Of a stretch of 64,000 nucleotides of DNA, positions 46,530-59,034 are shown piece after piece. Each line of letters starts with the position of its first letter. The stretch's first letter is position 1. The notes below the pieces were generated by a model that worked only from the letters and a program-made list of their open reading frames with translations, was not told the origin of the DNA and searched no databases. The translations under genes and the position numbers were made by a program. Source of the stretch: Tubiluchus corallicola (Eukaryota; Priapulida; Priapulimorpha; Priapulimorphida; Tubiluchidae); contig JAQGDQ010000447.1 in the NCBI GenBank assembly GCA_030141605.1, forward strand, positions 123,501 through 187,500. The letters are read 5' to 3'.

Positions 46530-47084
46530 CAAGAGAAATCGAAATGTAACATACTTATATAGCACACGTGGATTAATAAATTCTTGCAGAATTATTTTTT
46601 TGCATTATTATTAGTTTCATTGTTCTTCACATTGTTTTTCACATTGTTGTAGGTTTTATTGCTTATAATTCGGACTAGATTTTCGCCCAGTAAAAATTTG
46701 TTGAGAGGTCGGATTTAACAGGCGCGTAACTTTAACAGGGTTAAAACGATGTGATTTCTGTCCTATTTTGTCGGGAAAGTTCACCAGGAGAGCTCATATA
46801 TCCCCAGGAATTCAAGCATTGAACAATATTAAACTTTCATCTCTGACAACTTTGTACCGTTTAAATGTAGCATTTGTTACATTTGCTTTGCGAAGACATC
46901 CAAGTGGCACAATTGATCACAATTTTCTTTCAGCCAGGACAGTTTTAATCACAAAATGTAGTTTTGCTATGGTTGCATGCTGTGGATTGTACGTAAACTT
47001 GTGGTTTCAATTGTTTACAAAATAAACAGCATAAAGAAACAAAATACAAATCTTGCGTTTATTGTTACGTGTCGTAACCCTGTT
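46530..47084. other. No gene recognised
   Basis: An 85-residue + frame (46768-47025) has ordinary composition but no motif I recognise. Confidence 0.35.
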
Positions 47085-47545
<461 letters not shown>

Positions 47546-47880
47546 GTTTGAGTCACGTTTCTCAGCGTGAAGCGTGACTTCACATAGACTCACGAGTATT
47601 TCGTTCCGAGCAAACTATCATTTTTTTAATAGTTTATCAAAAAGTTTTGTGACAAAACTTATAGTGTGACAATCGTAAAGTGGTGAACAATCCATTGGTG
47701 ATATTTTCAACTGCAAAGAACCTGTAGACAGACAGAAATCTTGAGGTAAAGAAATAACTATTTGTTTAAAAATATTATTGCAACTATAGCCACTTGTACC
47801 TGCACTGGTTGGACTAGGTAATTAAGCCAGTCAACAACTTTGAATAGGCCAACAATCAGGCCTATTTGAGGCTCAGAAGC

Positions 47881-49335
47881 ATGGCGGATTCAGACCAGCT
47901 TGCATCTCAAACACAACACAAAGCCAAAGAACGCCGGAGCTGCGAAATATGTCGGTCTACCCAGAGACCAGTGCAACCTAAAAAGATTAGTGCAATTGTA
48001 TGTGCTAAATGTGCTGCTAGCCATAGTTGTGATGAAAACCTTAGTCAGCAACGAATGAATCCGAAGAAAACAGCCTGCGATATTTGCAGAAAAACTGCAT
48101 CGCCTATTTGGCCTACAAAACTTACTGCTGTCATCTGTAACCGCTGCTACACAAAACAGTCCGAAGCCTCTCAACGCTATAATAGCCAGCAAACAAATGA
48201 GCGTGGCGCCGCCCTCGATGGCAGCTGTAAACGACGCTGACGGTGATTCTGACGTAGATAGTTATGATGGTGTTGATAACGATAATAATGACAGCATACA
48301 GGATGACAATAACAGCAGTACTAGCGAGGCAGATGACGCTGAATATAGCTCGGTCACAGAAATGAAAGCATTAGCTGTAAATTTAATCAAGAAGTCAAAA
48401 GATGTTGAAAAACTAAGGATATTCATAAATGTTATGAGAGGACATGACAATTCGCAACAAACATTAGAAAAACTGGAAACAGTTAACAACTTGGTTGTAA
48501 ACCTAGACAAAAGGATGTCACAAATAATATCAGGCCAAACTGGCAAACCTTTATATGGCAATGCAGTCAGAAAAAACCTGCCAACGTCATTCTCTGAAAC
48601 AGCCAAGACAAGTAACACTTCAAGTATCTCCTCGTCCATATATGACCCTGATAAAACTGTCATCGTAGAAAATGCGAGCGAAAAACATCTCGTCAGTTCC
48701 AACATTAACATTAAGAAGAATTTGTGTGCAGATTTTCCGAGAACGAAATTTGATATTGCCTTCAGAACATCCAGAGGGAAAATTCAATTACAAGTCCCAG
48801 ATAAAACAACAGCAAACGATATGATAAAGAACTGGAAGCCAGAATTTTTGGGAGGTGGTACTCGCGTAAGAAAGCCAGTATCTCCGCGTATAGGGATCTT
48901 GCGTGACTGTGATACGGCCTTGAGCAACGCAGAAATACGCGCTGATATTGAAAGATACTATGACATCATCCAGATTGACCCTTCAAAAGAAAAGATGGGA
49001 AAAACTTGCCATTAGTGAAAGTTACGTTCCAGACAGGAGACGATCTCACAAAAGCAGTCCAGGAAAGCATACCAATCGGTCAAATGATGTGCTCGGTAGA
49101 AGAGTTTGCTCCTAAGAGAAGACCACTCAGATGTTTTAAGTGTCAGGGGTACAAACACATAGCGAAATGGTGTACTAGAGGCTCCAAATGTGGAAAATGC
49201 TCAGGAAAGCATGAATCAAACGAGTGTACTTCAGAACAGTTAAAGTGTGCAAACTGTGACGAATCGCACGCGGCATGGGACAGAAGTTGGGCACTTTACG
49301 TAAATGAAGCCAAACGACTAAGTGATTATCCATAA
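47881..49335 (+). pseudogene. Decayed LINE ORF1 (gag-like) with zinc knuckles
   Basis: Three overlapping frames (47881-48240, 48197-49015, 49006-49335) form one ORF1-like product with two frame changes. The N-terminal part has paired CxxC motifs (CEICR, CAKC, CDICR, CNRC). The middle is acidic (Asp/Asn-rich) and then resembles an RNA-binding region. The C-terminal part has knuckles CFKCQGYKHIAKWC (CX2CX4HX4C) and CGKCSGKHESNEC. A third starts CANCDESHAAWDRS but its last cysteine is replaced. This order is typical of Jockey/CR1-type non-LTR elements. One frame change fits loss of an A near 48998. No ORF2 with endonuclease or reverse transcriptase follows, so it is a dead fragment. Confidence 0.78.
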
Positions 49336-49641
49336 AATGGCAAATTTGCAAGACGTTAAAGTAAAAGTTACTACACGACTACAGAAAATTTGTATTTTGC
49401 AGAATAAACTAACATAGATATGGGAACGCAACTTTGGTTTGAGCGTATACATTACACTATGTATTGAAAGCATCGATTAACAATTCATAATTGAGGTGAC
49501 GTCTATTTCCACTAGACTGAAATTCATTGTAATTCACAGTATGTCTAATCTTTTACTGAAACTCGTCCATTATTCATTGCTTCAATCTTTCAGCACTAGA
49601 TAGAGCCGCATTTGCGCGCCGAAACAACTGGGTTTTCAGAT
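49336..49641. repeat. Flanking repeat E, copy 1
   Basis: From about 49495 the sequence GAGGTGACGTCTATTTCCAC ... CCATTATTCATTGCTTCAAT is repeated at about 50008-50174. It recurs in reverse complement at about 60632-60790. Each copy lies next to a family B MITE. Confidence 0.65.
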
Positions 49642-50007
49642 AAATGAGCCTTTTCACAGTTCCAGCGATTGAAGATAAACTTGAAAAGGTCAAAGGTTAA
49701 GTGTATGAGACAACGCACTTGTGTACACTTGACAACGCCTCGCAGCCCAAGCAGTTGTAATAGTAACAGTTTTAACTAGAGCGTTACCTAGTTCATTTTT
49801 TCTTGTTCCTAAGCAAGATCCTATTAGTGAATCACTCTATACAAGTCCACGTAAGACAACTGATCCTAATAAACTGATGCGGCAGAAGGCTTTGTTTTAC
49901 ACACATGTCACGTGACGGTTGTAGTTAAGAGGCGTTGCTGTTGTACACTTAACCTTTGACCTACAGCAACTGCGCGTGCTCATAGCGAAATTGTGAAAAG
50001 GCTTGTT
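49642..50007 (-). mobile_element. MITE family B, copy 5
   Basis: Termini AAATGAGCCTTTTCACAGTT and GCGAAATTGTGAAAAGGC, interior as copy 1 in reverse. It is followed by repeat E and then copy 6. Confidence 0.8.
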
Positions 50008-50174
50008 GAGGTGTTGTCTATTTTCACTGGACTAAAACTTAAAGTGCTGATGGATTTCACTGAAATACACAGTATACCTAATCTTTGAATGAAACTCGCC
50101 CATTATTCATTGCTTCAAACTTTCAACACGAGACAGTGCTGGATATCCGTAGGAAAACCACTAGATTTCAGCTA

Positions 50175-50427
50175 AATAAACCTTTTCACAGTTTTGTAAT
50201 GCGCACGCGCAGTTGCTGTAGATCAAAGGTTAAGTGTACCACCGCAATATGTCTCAACTGCAACCGTCATGTGAGATGTGCATAAAGCAAAGCCGTCTGC
50301 TGCGTGCTATTACAATAGCATTGGCTGCGAGGCGTTGTCAAGTGTACACAAATGTGTTGTTTGGTACACTTAACCTTTGACCTTTGCACGATCATCATCA
50401 ATCGCTGGAACTGTGAAAAGGCTTATT
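50175..50427 (+). mobile_element. MITE family B, copy 6 (internally deleted)
   Basis: AATAAACCTTTTCACAGTTT to GGAACTGTGAAAAGGCTTAT, 253 bp. The part between GCTGCGTGC and TATTACAATAGC lacks about 120 bp found in copy 1. Confidence 0.82.
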
Positions 50428-51195
50428 GAAGTCACACTTCCAGAAAAAAATGTTCGTTTTTATACCAGCATCTTTGGCGTCATCATCTGCACCGGTCTCA
50501 TCATTTGTTATTAGATTTTGGATATATATTTAGAATAAGTAAATCGTAATGCAAAATTGTCAGCTTGTTTAGTAAGAAATTTATTTAATGTACATAGTGC
50601 AAAGACTTATTTAACATTTTTGTAGTTTTGTGCCCTGCAAATAGAGGGCTTATTGTGTAATTTTCAATCAAGACTTTTAATAATTAATAATAATTTGTCC
50701 AAGGTGTAAGCGTGATCACATTTACATGGCTTGGGTCCAGCCTTGGTATGATTTAATTACTTGTTTATCACGGTTATAAGGAAACACCTATTACAACTTG
50801 TTTGGCTTCAGACATAAATTACATTCCTGCCGGCTGCTAGTTTGGTTATTAACACAAATGGAAACATTTCGTGATTCTTTCCCCTGACAGCAAACTCAAT
50901 CAGATATTCGCAGGTGGCGAAGTGAGTGATTAGCTAATTCAGAGTTTCTACCAACTGACGCGCGTTAATTACTCATATAAATTACTAAAAGTGCTCAGCT
51001 TAACTGATTTGTGCAAATGGCAGTTGTGCGTGAAGACTACGTACAATTCAGTACTTTGCTTGCGACCAGTTTAAAAGTTTTCTAACTTCGTACAGGTGGG
51101 GATTATAATGTGGCAACTCAACTGATGCTCATGTAATTCTGAAAACAGTTTTGCGTGAGTTGACAACCTAAGTGTGAACAAAAGACAGTAGTTTG
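50428..51195. other. No gene recognised
   Basis: AT-rich spacer without a credible frame. Confidence 0.35.
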
Positions 51196-51287
51196 AATAA
51201 GCCTTTTCACTGTTTCAGCGGTTGATGATGGTCATGGAAAGGTCAAATGTTAAGTGTAGCAGACAACAAATTTGTGTACAAATGTTC
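51196..51287 (+). mobile_element. MITE family B, copy 8 (fragment)
   Basis: AATAAGCCTTTTCACTGTTT followed directly by GATGATGGTCATGGAAAGGT. That is the outer ends of the element joined, with the right terminus lost. Confidence 0.6.
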
Positions 51288-51884
51288 AGGAGAAAATATG
51301 CTAAGCTCATCTTTATCTAGCACTTTTGTTGATTGTGTGTACAGGTGTACTACAGGTGTACTACAGGTGTACAGTCGTTGATTGTAAATCTGTGATCAGT
51401 TTTGCGCTACAACGTAATTTGTCACTAAGACAAAGTTCTAAGAAATACTCACTTTCAGGTTTTAAGCTGCAAAAGTCTGAAAAAGAATGTGCAATAATAT
51501 TACAAATAAAGAACAGTGAAAAATGGCTGTTTTCACAATTCTGATCTGTGGGCAATCTTGAGCCAAAACATCTTCTGTCCACCTGATACAGACCTTCACA
51601 TTCGACGACATTTGACGTTGATGTTAGTGGCCAACAGCAAACGCCCTGCCCAAGCTACCTATGATGTGATTTTCGGGACATCAGGCGATATATAAGCAAA
51701 GAAGGAACAACTAGTTTAAATTCCAGGAAGATCTTAGTAACTCAATGGCAAAAACACTGGAGTTTCGTTACTCGCTCATCATCTTTTGGGCTTCCGTTAT
51801 GCAACACAGCACCACTTATAATTTGATGTCATGTTCCACATTCCACATGTAGTCTTTCTTCAGAACATCTAAATATGTGATCAG
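51288..51884. other. No gene recognised
   Basis: Contains three TGTACTACAGG units (51340-51372) and two overlapping frames without motif. The last 100 bp lead into the LINE-derived array. Confidence 0.4.
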
Positions 51885-53230
51885 CTGTCCTCCTCCTGGT
51901 TTCCTCCCAGGTATTAGTGCTTGATGTAATGCTGTAGTAAGTGGAGAATCTTGTGGTAATCTGATGACGTGTCCAATCCAGCTGTCCTCCTCTTGGTTTC
52001 CTCTCAGGTATTAGTGCTTGATGTAATGCTATAGTAAGTGGAGAATCTTGTGGTAATCTGATGACATCTCCAATCCGGATGTCCTCCTCTTGGTTTCCTC
52101 CCAGGTATTAGTGCTTGATGTAATGCTGTAGTAAGTGGAGAATCCTGTGGTAGTCTGATGACATGTCCAATTCGGATGTCCTCCTCTTGGTTTCCTCCCA
52201 GGTATTAGTGCTTGATGTAGTGATGTAGTAAGTGGAGAATCCTGTGGTAATCTGATGACATCTCCAATCCGGATGTCCTCCTCTTGGTTTCCTCCCAGGT
52301 ATTAGTGCTTGATGTAATGCTGTAGCAAGTGCAGAATCATGTGGTAGTCTGATGACATGTCCAATCCGGATGTCCTCCTCTTGGTTTCCTCCCAAGTATT
52401 AGTGCTTGATGTAATGCTGTAGTAAGTGGAGAATCTTGTGGTAATCTGATGACACGTCCAATCCGGATGTCCTTATCTTGGTTTCTTTCCAGGTAATTAG
52501 TGCTTGATGTAATGCTGTAGTAAGTGGAGAATCATGTGGTAATTTGATGACATGTCCAATCCGGATGTCCTCATCTTGGTTTCCTCCCAGATATGATGTT
52601 GTAGTAAGTGGAGAATCTTGTGGTAATCTAATGACAAGTCCAATCCGGATGTCCTCCTCTTGGTTTCTTCCCAGGTATTAGTGCTTGATGTAATGCTGTA
52701 GTAAGTGGAGAATCCTGTGGTAATCTGATGACATGTCCAATCCAGATGTCCTCCTCTTGGTTTCCTCCCAGGTATTAGTGTTTGATGTGATGCTGTAGTA
52801 AGTGGAGAATCCTGTGGTAATCTGATGACATGTCCAATCCAGATGTCCTCCTCTTGGTTTCCTCCCAGGTATTAGTGCTTGATCTAATGCTGTAGTAAGT
52901 GGAGAATCATGTGGTAATCTGATGACGTGTCCAATCCGGATGTCCTCATCTTGGTTTCCTCCCAGGTGTTAGTGCTTGATCTAATGCTGTAGTAAGTGGA
53001 GAATCATGTGGTAATCTGATGACGTGTCCACTCCAGCTGTCCTCCTCTTGGTTTCCTCCCAGATATTAGTGCTTGATGTGATGCTGTAGTAAGTGGAGAA
53101 TCCTGTGGTAATCTGATGACATGTCCACTCCAGCTGTCCTCCTCTTGGTTTCCTCCCAGGTATTAGTGCTTGATGTGATGCTGTAGTAAGTGCAGAATCT
53201 TGTGGTAATCTGATGACATGTCCAATCCAT
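51885..53230 (-). repeat. 97-bp minisatellite derived from LINE ORF2
   Basis: About 14 units with exact 97-bp spacing (GTATTAGTGCTTGATG at 51911, 52008, 52105, 52202). On the - strand each unit encodes part of a LINE C-terminus: WIGHVIRLPQDSALTTA, then LIPGRKPRGG. Because 97 is not a multiple of three, successive units read in three different frames. The array is continuous at its right end with the unrepeated LINE fragment 53231-53448, which identifies its source. Confidence 0.9.
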
Positions 53231-53448
53231 CTAAGCCAACACACTCCTGTAACTTCTCTATAGCCTCACTCCCTTCTTTCTTGTTCATTAAATGATATGG
53301 ATCTTGATTTGATATTTTCTTTGGCCATTTTAATCCCAACATCTTTCTGTACAGACGTCTTTCTGAAGGCATTGATTTCATTTTTCTGAGCAACTTTGAC
53401 TTTATATAAGAATACAACTTCTACAATATCAATACGCTGGAATATCAA
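53231..53448 (-). mobile_element. LINE ORF2 C-terminal fragment, source of the 97-bp array
   Basis: Frames read VVFLYKVKVAQKNEINAF and LKWPKKISNQDPYHLMNKKE, then EAIEKLQECVGLDGLDM, matching 38352-38645. A frameshift separates the two frames. Confidence 0.72.
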
Positions 53449-55375
53449 TAATATCAGCGTTCCACTGTTCCAATTTTAGGTTATTTCCTCTTTTCATAAG
53501 CAAGTTTTTTGGCCATACGCTTGTCACGAAACTTATTAGTAACTTGATACGAATTTCATTCATTAAATATACATATCTGAAGTAATTTTATTTGGATTTA
53601 TGGCCAGTATCAAGCGTTCTAAGTCTAACAACTTCGGTATGAGCAAGTGTCATAACTGTTCTATCCAATGCATTTCATTTTCCACTCTCACAAACTTCTC
53701 ATAAAAATTTTCTTCGAAAATCGAGTTGTCTGGAGAAGTCAGTCACGCAGCAACATTGAAAGTAGTTTTAAATTTGCATGTAAAATTCTGATCCGTTTCA
53801 CATCAGTGCTTTAGTTGCACTGACGCTTGTTCAATCTTTAAATGACATTGACAAAATACCCTGCGTCGCATCAATTTTCAAATTGCAATGATGTGAGCGG
53901 TGCGATGACTGCCATCTAGTGGTAACTAAAGTAGTTATTGGTTGTGAACCTAACTCTGCCCCACTTTTGCCATCGCAGAAGATCATGTTATGTTCGTTGC
54001 TGATTGGTTACTACTATACACTGGCAATAGTATTATAATTGCTATTGTTAATTCACCACATTGACTTGTCAGCTCTTGCTTTTTGTGAAATGAAACGAAT
54101 TATTACGTAATTAGTCTCTATAATTCATATAGCTCTTAATTGACTAGCCCTGTATATATGATTAATCTTGTAATTTATTTTATTTTATTTACTACTGTAC
54201 TGTATTTAGTATTGTACTTCTATTTTACATGATCTTAGTAACTGAAATAAAAATTAGAATTGAATTGAATTGAGTTCCTCGCATGGTTTTTAGTTCGTCA
54301 TAAACTAACACATTTGAACTGAGAGGTACAGTACCTGTTTTTTGTGCAACGCTTTCCGAAATGCAGGCGCTAGTGTACGTCTAACTAGCAAATGGTTAAA
54401 TACATGTAAGAACTAGTGGCGCGAACACACCTTGTTGTGTGGTAATAACTATTTCACGTAAGTCATTTTTGAAAAAAATAATATGTCTCCTTTCAATATT
54501 TCAAAGAATAGGTTGTTTTAACCTACAGTTTAAGAATTTTAACACTTCACTCTGGCATTTGCAAAGGTTAATACGTTCTCCTGTTCAGGAACTTTTAAAA
54601 AATTAAAACAATTCTCAAATCTCAAATTGCTATTCATTAAGGATGTAAAGTCTACACAAGGGTGTCCATGTTTGCTTTCAATATTTTAAAGTTTAAATAT
54701 TAATAATATATACCTTATTGCAGTACCTTATTGCAGTAACACGTGCAACACGCTCTGGAGTATTTTTGCTGTTGAAAATTATGTTCCGTTCGTTTGCAGT
54801 GTCATCAATAGTTGGGCTAGACCGCTGTTATTTATGATTTTAATCTATTATTTAATTACCAGAAACGTTTTTCTAAATGCGTTAGAATGCAAACTTTTTA
54901 TCGGACTTGAAAATTGGCGATAACCGTTCGACGCAGCCATTTTGACCTGCAGTTTAATATTGGGTCAGTTTTTGCTTTACGCGTCACGCCTCTATTTATT
55001 TTCTTATAAGTTTCGTTACAGTTACATGATCGATCAAAATTTCTTTATCAGTATTATAGATTATAAGCGCAAACCTCACAAGTGCCAGAAGAGGGCGTGC
55101 TTCAAACACAGCTGCAGCCAGTTTAATGGGAAAGTTTAGTCAGAGTGCCAAGAGATACACAAAAGAAGCCAGTTTTCAATATCGTTTCATGTTTTTGAAA
55201 ATAATGCAGCCGACACGCTGACTTGCACGACTAAGTACAGTAGAGCTGCAAAGAAATCAGACCTAAATGAACTCCGTGTTTATGTCAGATTAGATTTGTT
55301 AATGAAAAGTCCCACAATTTAAGAAAAAAATGAAAAAAATCGAATTATTTTATAATTGTGGTATTTTAGTCTAGA
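53449..55375. other. Gene-poor stretch; possible LINE 3' end
   Basis: No credible gene in nearly 2 kb. At about 54150-54275 TTGTACTTCTATTTTACATG followed by GAAATAAAAATTAGAATTGA and GAATT repeats looks like a LINE 3' terminus. A 65-residue frame at 54942-55139 has no support. Confidence 0.4.
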
Positions 55376-55625
55376 TTGGATTGGATTAGATTAGATTAGA
55401 TTAGATTAGATTAGATTAGATTAGATTAGATTAGATTAGATTAGATTAGATTAGGTTAGGTTAGGTTAGGTTAGGTTAGGTTAGGTTAGGTTAGGTTAGG
55501 TTAGGTTAGGTTAGGTTAGGTTAGGTTAGGTTAGGTTAGGTTAGGTTAGGTTAGGTTAGGTTAGGTCAGGTCAGGTCAGGTCAGGTCAGGTCAGGTCAGG
55601 TCAGGTCAGGTCAGGTCAGATTAGA
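55375..55625. repeat. Pentamer array TTAGA, then TTAGG, then TCAGG
   Basis: About 14 TTAGA units, about 23 TTAGG units and about 11 TCAGG units lie in three sharply bounded blocks, then revert to TTAGA at the edge. TTAGG is the arthropod-type telomere word, but the block structure points to local microsatellite turnover. Confidence 0.93.
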
Positions 55626-55886
55626 TCACTTTTCATTCTTTTTCACAGCATGTGTGGTCTATGCACCTATTTTTCCCTTTACAAAGATTGAAAAGCACAA
55701 TGCAAAGGGTTCGAGACGCAGTGGGGGAGAAATTTTTTCAAACTCTAACTTAGTATTGCTTTCATGCGTTTATTGCATTGGAAGGTCAGTAAAAAACAAT
55801 AATAAAAATGAATTGTAAAACCGATCGCTTCGAGTCACTTTATTAATAATAAAAAGAACTGAAATGAACTGTTTTACAAAATATAA
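55626..55886. other. No gene recognised
   Basis: Unique-looking spacer. Confidence 0.3.
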
Positions 55887-56147
55887 TTAGTTAGTTCTGC
55901 TGTTCATCCTTTCCACAACCAGTAGAAAGGTTTGCCGTGCTGCCACACATTTGCTAATGTATCGAGTCAGCAAACGGAAGTGGTGCTGACAAGCCACTGG
56001 CGTAGCAGTGTCTAGTTTTTTTGCTGGATTACTGCTGCGTTTACCTGTCTGAAGGCAGATTTCTTTTATTTTAGAATTCTGCCTGCCCAATGTCTACAAT
56101 AGACGTGACGGGCGCATGATGATGATGATGATGATGATGATGAGCCA
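55887..56147 (+). mobile_element. LINE 3' terminus with (ATG)n tail
   Basis: Ends TGCCCAATGTCTACAATAGA, CGTGACGGGCGC, then nine ATG units. The same terminal sequence occurs antisense at 29500-29560, so it defines the 3' end of a shared LINE. The 67-residue antisense frame is not supported. Confidence 0.6.
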
Positions 56148-56511
56148 GCAAACTATAGAGATCTTTGGCAATTCTATCCCGGCAGTTACTGATACCATAA
56201 AGGACTCAAATTGCTATTGTCGTGCTGAATCCACATCCAAGTGCAGGTTTCACAAAGCCGTCACAAACGTACATTCACTAAACTATTAATGACGACATCG
56301 TTAACTTAGTAATGGCTTTGTGCAACTCACTAAGTCGGAAAGTCGACACTAAATTAACGACGTGGTCAGGGCCGTCTTAACACCATTGTAGGTCCCCGGG
56401 CAAAGCAGTGCACTGGGACCCCTACCACACAACCACTCACAGGAATAACAATGTAAATGGTCGATAAAATTAAACATATATTTATTGTATTGGTACTTCC
56501 AACAAAACCAG
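56148..56511. other. No gene recognised
   Basis: Includes GGGCCGTCTTAACACCATTG, which looks like the end of some dispersed element, but no copy was matched. Confidence 0.3.
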
Positions 56512-56856
56512 AGTAAAGAGGACCTGTTAAACTATGTTAAAAGTATTAGATTACGATAGATAATTATGTTGATGAATGCTGGTATGAAGCCAGTTAAGGA
56601 GTGGTGTCACGTGAGTAAGTGATTCAGAATCGAGGCGTCGAAGCTCGGCGCACGATAGATAAGCCTAGTGATGTGCCTAGCTCAGGGGATTGAGTCTGGG
56701 AGCTGAAGGAGAGCAGGCTAGATCGGGGCTTGGCATTACTATCTGCTAAATTTATTGTGTTTGATGTTCAATAAACGTGTAGTTTTATAATCTGACTCTT
56801 CATAGTTTTGCCATCTCTAAAACACCAATAATCAGCTGTACACAACTAATACAACG
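56512..56856 (+). mobile_element. LTR-like interspersed repeat, copy 3
   Basis: AGTAAAGAGGACCTGTTAAA to ACTAATACAACG, with AATAAACGTG at about 56771. The TATA-like motif is changed to CGATAGATAAGC. It is the nearest full-length mate of 6469-6820 in direct orientation. Confidence 0.5.
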
Positions 56857-57066
56857 AATTATTTTACTATCAGTGTTCAAACGTTAAAAAAACAGCAAAG
56901 ATTAATCAATGCAGACGTTTGAATAATATAAAATACAGCTTTGCAAAACACAAGGATTTCAACGTATAAATAATACTCTATTAGTTACTCTCAGGAGAGT
57001 GTAGTGACGTTAATGTATATGCTTTCACGTTACGTGACGCATGAGAATCGTACTGCAGAGGTGACC

Positions 57067-57250
57067 GTGGTGCTAAATGAGAGACGAGTGCCAATGTTTA
57101 CTTGTAGCACAATAAATATTATATATACTAGTATGGTATGGTATTGTAAGGTATGGTATGATATGGTATGGTATGGTATGGCATGGTATGGTATGGTATG
57201 GTATGGTATGGTATGGTATGGTATGGTGGTGCTAAATGAGAGACGAGTGC
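57067..57250. repeat. (GTATG)n array between 25-bp direct repeats
   Basis: About 19 imperfect GTATG units (57131-57226) are bracketed by two identical 25-bp segments, GTGGTGCTAAATGAGAGACG plus AGTGC, at 57067-57091 and 57226-57250. The 120-residue frame across it has no motif. Confidence 0.88.
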
Positions 57251-57445
57251 ATAATCTGTACCAGGATTGTGTTAGTTTAAGTTCCTATTTAAAATTTGTT
57301 TATTTTAATTGCACGTTTGTTATGTATTGTGCGATTGTGGGGAGAATTTATCTATCGGTTATGTGAAACTAGGGTCGGATTTTGATTTTGTTGGCCCCTG
57401 GACTGCAGCACATAAAGCCCACGCCTTAATCCGGCAGCGTGCGAA
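57251..57445. other. No gene recognised
   Basis: Short spacer containing GGCCCCTGGACTGCAGC, of unknown origin. Confidence 0.3.
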
Positions 57446-57902
57446 ACTGTCCGATTCGAGCCAATAAACTATATTAAAATAAATAAATAATACCCTCCGA
57501 AAAAAGACTGATATTCAAAGAGCAAAGCGATCTTTGACCGCATTTCATTGGCAGTAAAAGCGATGGTCATTAGAGGAATAGCTAACAAAGAACATCATTC
57601 AAACTGTCCGATTCAAGCCAATAAACTATATTAAAATAAATAAATAATACCCTTCGAAGGAAGATTCATATACTAAGAGCAAAGCGATCTTTGACCGCAT
57701 TTCATTGGCAGTAAAACCGATGGTCATTAGAGGAATAGTTCACAAAAAACATCACTCAAACTGTCCGATTCATGCAAATAAACTATATTAAAATAAATAA
57801 ATAATACCCTTCGAAAAAAGATTCATATACAAAGAGCAAAGCGATCTTTGACCGCAGTAAAACCGATGGTCATTAGGGGAATAGCTCACAAAGAACATCA
57901 TT
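57446..57902. repeat. Three tandem copies of a roughly 155-bp unit
   Basis: Units start AACTGTCCGATTC at about 57446, 57602 and 57759. Each contains AATAAACTATATTAAAATAA, AGCAAAGCGATCTTTGACCG and GATGGTCATTAG. The third lacks about 10 bp. Confidence 0.88.
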
Positions 57903-58140
57903 GATAACTTTTCTTTATTAACTCTTTCATTGACCTTCAAAGGCAAAGGGACATCTCGTCGTCAAAGATGTAATGAATCAACTGCTCTGTTTCTATTACA
58001 CAATTCGACTGATTCAATTTAACGAAAGACAAAGCGACTGGATTTATTCACATTCGAGACACACAGGAGACTTCGTCCATTGCAGTATCTAACGCACTGT
58101 GAATTTTTGAACTTATGTTTGCATAAGATCATATATGTAT

Positions 58141-58938
58141 TATAGGCATATATTCAAGTGACAGGCGTTGACTCAAATGTAGACTTAGGTAATTCAAATG
58201 TGTCTTGGTAACTCAAATGTAGACTTAGGTAGTTCAAATGTGTTAACAATGGTTTTCAAGAAATCTTTAGCATTTTTGGTTAGTCAAATGTAGACACATG
58301 TCAAGTCAAATGTGACATTGGTATCTCAAATGTGGATAGGTGTTAAAGTTTAAGGATGTTAAATTTAATCTTCTTTGATCTTAACTTAATAATTGCTCTT
58401 AAGAATGTGAAAATAATAACTTTATAGGTCTACTAATAGTTCACTAATATTCTGTAAACTTTACATACCACTGGAACTGTTAGAGAAAACAATACATTCT
58501 TAAAATAAACAATGTTTCTTGAGAGAAACTAATTCATTAATGCAGTGCTAATGCATTACTTAAAAAACTAATTAGTGATTCACTGTTCATTGGAAAGTGG
58601 GAACCAATTTATTCTTTTCTACCAACGCTATGATTTATCAAAGAATTTAGTTTGAGGATAAACAACGCATTTTTCAAAGTTATGAAAGAGGTGATGACTA
58701 TCTTTGTAATTTGCACTTAAATAAGTTAATTACCAATTTATTCAAAGTAATGCATCTATATTTGACTTACCTAAGTCACATTTGAGTTACCAAAACTCAT
58801 TCGAAATTCCTTTGTCTATATTTGACTTACCTAAGTCACATTTGAGTTACCAAAACTCATTCGAAATTCCTATGTCTACATTTGGCTTACCAAGGTCACA
58901 TTTAGACTTTCCTGTGTCTACATTTGACGTGTAAAATA
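58141..58938. mobile_element. MITE family C, copy 10 (eroded ends)
   Basis: The left end is changed to TATAGGCATATATTCAAGTG, and the right end is ACGTGTAAAATATG. Core and modules are as in copy 4. Confidence 0.78.
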
Positions 58939-59034
58939 TGTACATTATATGAAAATGAAAGTATACACATTTTCCGAGGAAAATAAGATTTTTTTCTAAG
59001 ATATGACGCCCCCCCCCAAACTTTGGTGCCCTGA

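Noticed and set aside
46768-47025. 85-residue frame
   Set aside because: Ordinary composition but no motif, partner exon or repeat copy; insufficient to call a gene.
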